Positions 54,089-64,000 of a stretch of DNA of 64,000 bases are shown in pieces. The DNA comes from Petrolisthes cinctipes (Eukaryota > Arthropoda > Malacostraca > Decapoda > Porcellanidae). The translations under genes were made by a program, and so were the position numbers. The stretch covers positions 2,791,001-2,855,000 of the forward strand of contig JAWQEG010001559.1 of the NCBI GenBank assembly GCA_033782935.1, read 5' to 3'. Every line of letters begins with the position of its first letter. Positions within the stretch are counted from its first letter, which is position 1. The notes beneath the pieces are model-generated. The model saw only the letters and a list, made by a program, of their open reading frames with translations, searched no databases and was not told the DNA's origin.

Positions 54089-54514
54089 CACACCATTGCT
54101 GTGTGGGAGAAGGGCGCCACGTTCTTTCGACTTTGTCGCAGTAGTGGGGAATATTTTCTATTAGAGGGCTTCCGACAGGTGAGGGCTTGGGCTAGACGAG
54201 TTTTACAAGAGGCACGAAAGCCTATGTGTCTTCAATTACTACAAAACCCCGCTCACCCAAGTATTCAAGAGAGTCTGTGTGATTATGGGTAAGTATTCTC
54301 CTAGCCCGCCACTCGTCCTTAAAGGCAATGGAGTTAAGATCATGGATGGTTTAACAGTGGTCAATACCATGACGGAGGCTTTTGAAAGAGTCTCCAGCCT
54401 TGTTTCTCGATCTCTGGCTGTCAGTCATTAGTTGGAAGCCCAGGAGAGCAGTGCCTTGGATTTCTCGGGTCACGAGAATGAATGTTATAACCATATAATC
54501 ACCCTGAGAGACCT

Positions 54515-54588
<74 letters not shown>

Positions 54589-54971
54589 GCGACACTTCTC
54601 CTTGGCCAGACAACATCCCGTATGCCATGTTGCGACACTTGGGTGAGGAGGCGATCTCATTTCTCATAACTTTATATAACAGTATCTGACTGGAGGGCGT
54701 CTTCCCTTCTTGGTGGAGGGTTGCTACCATCCTTCCTTTTGCAAACCAGGAAAGGACTCGAGTGTTGCCCCCAATTACTGACCTATTGTTTTGACCTCCT
54801 GTCTCTACAAACTATTTGAGAAGATGGTGAATGTCACACTGGTGTACTTTCTGAAAAGGGGTAGTTTCCTATTTTCGTCCCAGTCTGGCTTTCGTAAACA
54901 CCGTTCCACTACAGATGCTCTGGTCAGGTTAGAAATTGCTTTATGTGAGGCTTTTGTACGACATTAACGCC
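54089..54971 (+). pseudogene. LINE E3 ORF2 fragment, endonuclease-RT linker and start of RT
   Basis: Aligns with 48855-50330 of E2 without the solo LTR. Readable pieces are FRQVRAWARRVLQEARK, the IMDGLTVVNTMTEAFERV region, then after a (CT)n tract SDTSPWPDNIPYAMLRHLG and IVLTSCLYKLFEKMVN, SGFRKHRSTTDALVRLE. Stops and shifts are frequent. It is interrupted at 54972 by the inverted-repeat element, just before the catalytic FFDLEKAYD block. Confidence 0.78.
54516..54585 (+). repeat. (CT)n microsatellite grown inside LINE E3 coding sequence
   Basis: About 35 CT units. E2 has only CTCTCTCTCTG at the homologous place (about 49921-49931). Confidence 0.92.
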
Positions 54972-55055
54972 TTGTTGCTGGCTCGAGAACTACCTCATAA
55001 TGTAAACCAGCAACGGAACAGTTGACTGACTCGGATTCGGATCGAAATTAATTTA

Positions 55056-57088
<2,033 letters not shown>

Positions 57089-60000
57089 TTAACAGCCACC
57101 AAAGTTTGGATGGCGAGTAAGCATCACCTCAAGGTTGTCATCACTCAACAAGTATTTACATATTTGTACTAGGGTCTGTCCCTGTGGCATTAGATCTCTC
57201 ACTGTGGGGCACTGAAGACAATAGTGGTCAAGGGTGTTGGCATTAGGCCTGTTAAACAGCTTACAGGAGGAGTAGTGTGGCATATCTAGAGTTTGGGCAA
57301 CCTGCCACAGGGTCCAAAAACCCAGCCTTAGCCGAGCACTAACCACATTGTATCTACGCACCATTAGCCCACGTCTGTGGTATTTGTAGCGGGTGTAAAG
57401 AAAGTGGTCATGGTGCTGTATGGACACACTGTTGGCCCTCTCTGCATACCTGCGCTGTACTATCATGGCAAACCCAGCTGAGTAGATGGTGTTTCGTTGG
57501 CATCGGAGGGAGGGCTCAGCAGCCATGTCACCCACATCCAGCATGCAGGCCGCCTTGGCAAGACCATCTGCCATGTCGTTCCCAGCCAGCCCAATGTGGG
57601 AGGGCATCCATACAAATGACATGACCAGTGAGACATCATGGACGTGGGCTAGTTGACACAGGATATCTCGCACAACACGGCTACACACAGGTCTTGGTGA
57701 GGAAAGGGCCTGAAGAGCAGACTGAGAGTCACAAATTATTACCCCATTCTTTCTTCGTTGAACAAGGAGAGTCACGGCATCCAAGATGGCATGAAGCTCA
57801 CAGTAAGTGGAGCTCGATGAATTGGGTAGTCTGCGGCCGATCCACTCATCCTGCACCGGTGGCTCCATGGTGGGGGAGAACATAGCACACGCTGCCCTCC
57901 CATCTGCCTGTACAGAACCATCTACATAGATGTGGTGTGCTGCAGGAACTGACGTGGACACACTGGCAATGGTCTCCAGGGCTAACTGTTTCTGCAGGGG
58001 GGGATGGACATTCTTTGAGGTCGGTGTAAGTGTGACAGTGGGGAGAGGAACCCGCCAGGGTGGTAGGTCAGGGACAGCTGCCTGATCAGGTATGTTGAAG
58101 TTAGGGCCACGAAGATTGTCGCTCACTACCTTGACAAGGTTATGACCACCTGCTCGAAGTGGGAGTCTGGGTGTATCTGGGTCGTGATGTTCTGATGACA
58201 GTAGAGAAGTGTGGAGCCAGATGAGGGTAGTGAAGACATTTAACACTAAAGTATGTAACATTGGCATATATCCGCTCTACAAGTGGGGACAGGTTGAGCT
58301 CTAACTGCATATTCACAATACGGGTTGAGAGAGAACACCCCAGGATAAACCTCATGACTCGATTCTGGAACTTTTCAAGTGGCTCGAGTGCTTTTCTAGG
58401 AAGTTGACAAAGGGCAGGGGACAGATAGTTAACCACTGACCGAAGCAGTAGGATGTAGAGGGTTCTCACCACTGGGATGGAAACACCTGTGGCATTGTTG
58501 GCAAGCCACTTTATGGGGGCGAAGCGAGGCTCCAGGCGGTCAAGAAGGCTTTTCACAAGGGGATGAGTACATTGACGTGCAGGTATTGCTGGGGTGATCC
58601 GAACTGGTGCACCTAAGTATGTATACTGGGTGCAATGTGGTATAATATTTCCACCCATGGTGAATGCTTGCAATGCTCTCAGGTTGCTGGAGGAAAAAGA
58701 TTCTGCTCTTTTCTGGGGAGATGATGAGACCACACGAGGTTGAAGATACGTAGAAGTCGTGGAGTAAATGCTGTAGATCATGTGGTGAAGCCGAGTGGAT
58801 GCAGATGTCGTCCGCGTAGCAGGTGACAGTAGTACCAGGAATGGCAGGGAGGAGAGAGAGTAGACAGTGCATGAGGACATTGAAGAGAAAAGGGCTTAGG
58901 ACACCACCCTGTGGAGTGCCAAGTTCAAAACTTTCATAGAAGGTACACGCACCCCTAAAATGTACCCGCGAGGTTCTGTTACAGAGATAACCTCTTACCC
59001 ACCGTAGTAAGTTTCCTTGAATGCCAAATTCCACTAGTTGGTCCAGTATGATATCCTTGTTGGCTATGTCGAAGGCAGATTTGAGGTCCAGGAAGGCGAC
59101 CACACTTGTGGGGCAGAGGCGGGTGTAGAGTTCAGCGAGGCAGTGATGTGTACTTCGCTGTGGAAGGAAACCATACAGTCTGGGAGAGAGTTTATCCTGA
59201 AGTCGATGCATGAGTCGGGCAAGAAGGATACGTTCAAGCAGTTTACTAAAGCACGATATAAGGGAGATAGGCCTGAATTTGTCAGTTCCTGGTTTTGGGA
59301 CTGGTACAATTGTGCTGGTAGTCCAAGCAGAAAGCACATGTCCACGTTGGTAGCAGAGATTGAAGAGACAAAGTAGAGGGTTGCTGGGAACTTTTTGGAG
59401 AAGGCGAAGTACTTGATAGGTAAGGCCATCATCACCAGGAGCAGAGGTTTTGCTTCCTGCCAGAGCACGCCGTAGTTCATCGTCTGTGAGTGGCACGTCG
59501 TCCTCCTCGTCAGGTTTTAATATTGCAGCCATTAGACGTAGGTTACGAACATTGCGTTGGGAGGAGAGAGCCTCTTGTATATGCACGGGGAGGTTACGGG
59601 TCTGTGACTGTGCTGACCAAGTATTGATGAGGTCTTGGGTGTATTCGTATGGACTGTGGTGGAGTGCACAGGAAGGTTTTTTTTTTATTGTTCTGTTTAG
59701 CAAGTGCCACATGGTTCCAACGCTGGTTTGATGGTTAATTCTATTGGTATGTTTCTGCCATGACTCTCCGTATACACACTTCTGGAGGGCAATCAGGTCA
59801 TCTCTTGCTAACCGGTACCGGTGCAGCTGATCCGCAGTGGGCTGCCTCTGAAAGGCAAGACCAGCATCCTCCGCCATCCTTTCTGCCTGGGTAATACGAT
59901 TGTCAAGTGTCCTGGCATGGGCCACAGGGCGTCGTTGCATGTGGGGTCTGGTCACGTACTGGCCATAGAAATCATGTGTCACTTTTACAATGGAGTTATA

Positions 60001-60237
60001 TAAGCTGTCAGGGCAAGAGAGGTCAAAGGTGGGAAGGAGGCAAGAGATGTACGAGATATATGTAGGACAGTACTTGGGGGGAATGGAGATGCGGGAGCGG
60101 TGGTGAGGGAGCACAGGCTGGGATGGTAGGGAGTACTGTAGACTAAGTGCAATGTGGTCTGAGAAAAGAGAAGGAATAGATCGACAGCAGACACGTGACG
60201 CCACAAGGCCAGCCGTAATAATGTGATCAATGGCCCC

Positions 60238-60240
<3 letters not shown>
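57089..60240 (-). pseudogene. LINE F ORF2: endonuclease end, RT, RNase H, Cys/His
   Basis: 60240-58540: AIDHIITAGLV and LFSDHIALSLQ (endonuclease end with SDH), then RT with TIVPVPKPGTDKFRPISLIS, RLYGFLPQRSTHHCLAEL, VVAFLDLKSAFDIANKD, GTPQGGVLSPFLFNVLM and VTCYADDICIHS (YADD). A frameshift near 58700 leads to 58880-58140 (YTYLGAPVRITPAIP, RTLYILLLRSVVNYL), and another near 58200 to 58267-57089, with RNase H HIYVDGSVQADGRAA, STYCELHAILDAV, VIICDSQSALQAL and MPSHIGLAGNDMADGLAK, and the terminal Cys/His motif ANTLDHYCLQC. Two shifts and the 5' truncation make it inactive. Confidence 0.9.

Positions 60241-60324
<84 letters not shown>
60241..60324 (+). repeat. (GA)n tract, LINE F 5' side
   Basis: 84 nt of pure GA abutting the truncated 5' end of LINE F, mirrored by the tract at 55912-55994. 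Confidence 0.95.
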
Positions 60325-60329
<5 letters not shown>

Positions 60330-60505
60330 ATTAGCCTACTTCCGATCCGAATCCGATTCAGTCAACAGTTCCGTTGCTGGTTTACATGGTGGGGTAGTTC
60401 TCGAGACAGCAACAACCTGCCGGCCAGAAAGAGGGCAGCAGTCGTGTGGAATTATCACCCGGAGTAGAAAGAAACTTTTGTCCGCAATAGTACATTGACG
60501 ACCTG

Positions 60506-61007
60506 GGGCCGGATACTCAAACGTTCCTAACTTAGGGCAGCCTCGCCGCCCTATCTGGACTGAGGAACTCCTAAGTTAGGAACTGGTTAGGATATCCTAT
60601 CTCATGCCCTAAGTTGGTATACTCAAAACTTTTTTAGGGCGTCCTATCCTGTTCCTAAGTAGTTAGGAAGTCCTAAATCTTCCCGGGTGCCCTATGTTGT
60701 TCAGCCAATCAGGGTGGCGCTTTCAAGTGACTCGGACTGACTCCAGCCAATCAAAAGCAAGCTCGATCAGCTGACAAAAGTAAACACGAAACAAAACACA
60801 ACATTATTCGTATGACGGTATGAGTGGTAGAAATGTGTGTTGAAACTGTGGAGAGGAAGAGAGTGGAGAGTAAGAGAGCAGTATCTACTGTGAAATAAAT
60901 GTCACCGCCATTATCATTCATGACAGACAACAGTATGACATTATTGAAAGTCATTAGCAATGTTAGAAATTACTATTTTATCATGTCTACTTGTGTCACA
61001 TCACATG
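60506..61007 (+). repeat. Left arm of the long inverted repeat
   Basis: It contains many CCTAACTTAGG-like sub-palindromes in its outer 170 nt and two CCAAT boxes (60705-60709 and 60747-60751) further in. Confidence 0.85.
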
Positions 61008-61806
61008 ATTCACTGCTAAATGTAATAATTATGGAGGATTATGTAATGTAAGATATAAGATTACCAATATCAAGTAGATAGTGTACGGTAGGTTAGGTCT
61101 GTTTAAATATGCATATTTTTAGTCTCATTGGTGTTTTTAGTAACATTTACCTTCTTGAGTAATGGTATCAATAATGAAAATCTGGCAAAATAAAACTAAA
61201 ATGTAAAAAATACAACATACAACATTACTGTAAAAATATTAGTTGGTATCAGTAAATGAACAATTTCCTACAAGTTATCATTAACCATATTCCTCAATGG
61301 TGACCACACACAAATAACCAAGCCCAATCTTACCAATAAACTAGTGTTAAAATGAATCCCCTGAATCAAACCAAACACAAAAGCTAGGCCAAATAACAGA
61401 TAATGTAAAAAATTATGGGTGTTTTTGAAAAGTTCAGCAGTTCTAATTAGGTTTATCAAGTGGAGTTAGGTTAGGTTAGGTCAGGGTTCTTTCCTCGTGA
61501 TAATTAGGTAAGAAATTAATAAAACCAGAAATATGATGTAAAATTAATATTTTTTTTTTTTTGGGGGGGGGAGAAATTACAAATCAAGACTGAGCTAGGC
61601 CATAAAGAACTTAGAACTTGTAGTTTCAAATAAGGAGACTGAGAGGAAGCAAGAAAGAGAGGAGGGACAGTTAACGGATTAATAGGGAGTGGGTTAGATT
61701 TGAAAGGGTGCCAGACCCTTAAATGGTCGTTGGTTAGGTCTGAAGGGGTGCCAGAACCCCTTAAGTACTGTCCATATCACCACAGACAATACTTCCCCTT
61801 CAGGGT
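61008..61806. other. Centre of the long inverted-repeat element
   Basis: AT-rich, no gene. It includes TTAGGTTAGGTTAGG at 61466-61480 and a short duplicated GGGTGCCAGA block near 61708-61756. Confidence 0.5.
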
Positions 61807-62300
61807 TCATGTGATGTGACACAAGTAGACATGATAAAATAGTCATTTCTAACATTGCTAATGACTTTCAATAATGTCATACTGTTGTCTGTCATGAATC
61901 ATGATGGCGGTGGCACTTATTTCGCAGTAGATACTACTCTCTTACTCTCCACTCTCTTTCTCTCCACAGTTTCGGCACGCATTATACCACTCATACGCAT
62001 AATGTTGTGTTTTGTTTCGTGTTTACTTTTGTCAGCTGATCAAGCTTGCTTTTGATTGGCTGGAGTAAGTCCGAGTCATTTGAAAGCGCCACCCTGATTG
62101 GCTGAACGACATAGGGCACCCGGGAAGATTTAGGACTCCCTAACTACTTAGGAACAGGATAGGACGCCCTAAAAAAGTTTTGAGTATACCAACTTAGGGC
62201 ATGAGATAGGATATCCTAACCAGTTCCTAACTTAGGACTTCCTAAGTCAGATAGGGCGGCGAGGCTGCCCTAAGTTAGGAAACGTTTGAGTATCCGGCCC
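61807..62300 (-). repeat. Right arm of the long inverted repeat
   Basis: Reverse complement of 60506-61007 with scattered differences. Both CCAAT boxes are present as ATTGG. Confidence 0.85.
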
Positions 62301-63355
62301 TTGGTTTGCTGCTTCCTGTATGTCAGCGGCGAAGCGAAGAAAGCAGCTTGCCCTCGACAGGGTGTTATGATGGGCGGGTTCTCATGGGTTTCTCTTCACT
62401 CCTGTCAAGATGGTTGCTATGCCCTTCTGCCGTATTCGAGGCGTCCACCCAGATCCGGACTTATTCATGTATGGTCATCGGATACGTTGTGTTAAGGAGA
62501 CTCGCATTTTGGATCTTCTTTTTGACAGAATTTTGACTTGGGTTCCCCATCTCCGTTCCCTTAAGTTTCTTGCCTCCAGGCTCTTAAATTATTTAGGGTC
62601 CTGGGCCATACGTCGGCCCACTCTCCTCAGGCCACCATCCTCCACCAGTAATTATTAAGTCAAAACTCAAATATGTATGTGAGGTGTACTCCTCTGTGAT
62701 GGCTGTCCGTCTCAGAGTCTTAGACCCAGTTCATCACGCTGGTGTACATCTGGCGACCGGAGCCTTCAGGTCATCCCCAGTTCCATCTCCTGGTGAACGC
62801 TGATGAGCTACTTCTCGATCTCCATCACCAGTCTTTGATGGTTTTTGTTAGTATCGCTTACATCGATTTCCTAACTCTCTTCCTTGCTTGGCGATGTCAT
62901 CCGACATCATGTGTCAGTACTTCCTCTCACATCCTCGCAGGCCATTACTCTTTGGCTTCCGGGTCAAAAAGGCTATGGAGGAGTTAGGCATTGTTATTTT
63001 CCAAATTTGTCAAGTGCGGGTCCCCAGGGTGGTTCCATGGCTGCTCCCAGAAGGTCACTCCTGCACCTGCTTTCCAGAGAAGAAGGAATCTCTTCCTCCT
63101 CCATTGGCCCGTTCCCTCTTCTTAGAACATGACTTCACTCATAGGGTATCCCTTCTTGTGTACACTTATGGGTCAAAGTCTGATGCTGGAGTTGGTTTTG
63201 GGGCAGTGGGAGACGGCTCTTGCCCGTCACCGCATTGGCCACTCACGTTTGACCCATGGATTTTATATTGGAGAGGGCTCTCCATCCCTGCTGTGATGAT
63301 TGTCTAGTTCCCTTGACTGTGCGACAGCTTCTCGTGGAGTGCCCCAGCCTGGCAT
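62301..63355 (+). pseudogene. LINE E3 ORF2, RT end and RNase H remnants
   Basis: Broken frames matching E2 from the codons after its YVDD box: LVCCFLYVSGEAKK-type sequence, YGHRIRCVKETRILDLLFDRILTWVPHL, then LRHPRRPLLFGFRVKKAMEELG, RSLFLEHDFTHRVSL and VYTYGSKSDAGVGFG. In this last motif the first RNase H Asp is Tyr. Most of RNase H is deleted (the frame jumps at about 63207 to RHRIGHSRLTHGFYIGEGS-like and DDCLVPLTVRQLLVECPSL). It is a decayed relic. Confidence 0.78.
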
Positions 63356-63474
63356 ATATGTGTATATATTTTATAAATTATATAAATTACCATATTCTTA
63401 ATTAAATCTTAAGAATTTAATATTATGTTTCGCCGCCAAAAGCCTAGTGGCATCATCTATCAATCAATCAATCA
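63356..63474 (+). other. 3' end and (AATC)n tail of LINE E3
   Basis: CGCCGCCAAAAGCCTAGTGGC hairpin block followed by ATCAATCAATCAATCA. Confidence 0.75.
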
Positions 63475-64000
63475 ATTATATTGTAGTAAAGCGAAACAGT
63501 GGTAGAACTAACTGCTGAGAGGTATTGCACTCTCCCCGGGAACGAGTGCACACCTGACACAGTTTTACCAGACCAACGTCCAATAAGATATCCTCGATCT
63601 ATATATTACTAAGTTTCGTTGCCCCTAGTAATGTCAACCAGCAATGATCCCATATACTCTGCATTAAAAACAATATTTCATTACTTGTTTACTTCATGTT
63701 ATAAATTTTTTTCATTGACATTGTTATTACTGTATCTAGGTGAATGATTATCATTATCTAATATTCGCATTTTCATATTTGTTGGCCTTGTTATCCTTTT
63801 TCTTAATAATATTGCCATTGTTATTCTTCTTTTTTACTGTTATTAATTTCAGGGCATCATTTAACTACCATCGATATCCATAAACGTAACCTAACTTCAT
63901 AATTATGTTCATCAGCATGGTATTCAGGCTTTGGGACATGTATTAATGGTAAACAAAGAACTTAAAACAAATCGAGCATACCGGTATGCATTTATTCCAT
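63475..64000. other. Unassigned AT-rich right flank
   Basis: No open frame, element end or conserved motif is recognised. Confidence 0.45.

Larger units (their letters stand above)
60506..62300. mobile_element. DNA element with about 500-bp terminal inverted repeats
   Basis: Left arm 60506-61007 and right arm 61807-62300 are inverted copies, starting GGGCCGGATACTCAAACGTT. The 799-nt centre has no coding frame. It sits in LINE E3, with TGACGACCT to the left and GGTTTGCTGCTT to the right matching adjacent E2 sequence (50599-50627). Target duplication is unclear. The superfamily is open; GGGCCGG ends are compatible with PIF/Harbinger-like elements, but that is a guess. Confidence 0.78.

Noticed and set aside
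60417..60505. The 89 nt between the two nested elements as clear LINE E3 sequence
   Set aside because: Only the last dozen bases (TTGACGACCT) match E2; the rest does not align, so I did not call it coding.

Overview
This window looks like gene-poor, repeat-dense chromosomal DNA from an arthropod, most plausibly a decapod crustacean. The reasons are DIRS1-like tyrosine-recombinase retrotransposons, several RNase H-bearing I-superfamily LINEs, a BEL/Pao element, long (GA)n, (CT)n and (AAT)n microsatellites and one short (TTAGG)3 run. I found no host gene, tRNA, rRNA or CRISPR array. Almost every base that can be assigned belongs to a transposable element, and the organism assignment is inference.

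Layout. 138-6433 (+): DIRS copy 1, with its 3' part deleted. 6873-7388 (+): a Tc1/mariner transposase relic. 7861-39346 (+): three copies (A, B, C) of one I-type LINE, head to tail, each poly(A) running directly into the next 5' end. A carries a piggyBac-type MITE (10959-11586) and a solo-LTR candidate (12037-12894). B was split first by a complete DIRS copy 2 in reverse orientation (15792-22687) and then by a young BEL/Pao element in reverse orientation (26023-32590, 5-bp target duplication GTTTA). C (33430-39346) is nearly intact. 39347-53250 (+): a second I-type LINE, D, interrupted twice inside its reverse transcriptase by a third LINE family: E1 (minus strand, 42956-45197, 13-bp target duplication) and E2 (plus strand, 45381-52506, 10-bp target duplication, itself holding a solo-LTR candidate at 49284-49899). 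About 53856-63474: a third copy, E3, with a twin-priming 5' inversion. E3 holds an inverted-repeat element (54972-60416), inside whose (GA)n tract a fourth LINE, F, sits on the minus strand (55995-60240), and a second element with about 500-bp inverted arms (60506-62300).

How the parts work together. Autonomous LINEs encode ORF1 (zinc-knuckle gag) and ORF2 (AP endonuclease, reverse transcriptase, RNase H) and insert by target-primed reverse transcription. DIRS encodes gag, RT/RNase H, a methyltransferase-like region and a tyrosine recombinase, and has inverted terminal repeats plus an internal complementary region for circle formation. The BEL element encodes gag, protease, RT, RNase H and integrase between two LTRs. 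Most copies carry frameshifts or stops. The BEL element (LTRs about 99% identical by eye) and LINE C look youngest.

The most interesting observations are: the textbook DIRS internal complementary region with its ATT junction trinucleotide; two intron-like segments that join DIRS gag to RT in frame in both copies; the A-B-C(-D) LINE array sharing a 10-nt junction sequence just downstream of a TATA box; LINE F flanked on both sides by (GA)n; and conserved 3'-terminal hairpins in two LINE families. All coordinates come from reading the sequence by eye, and no database search was run.
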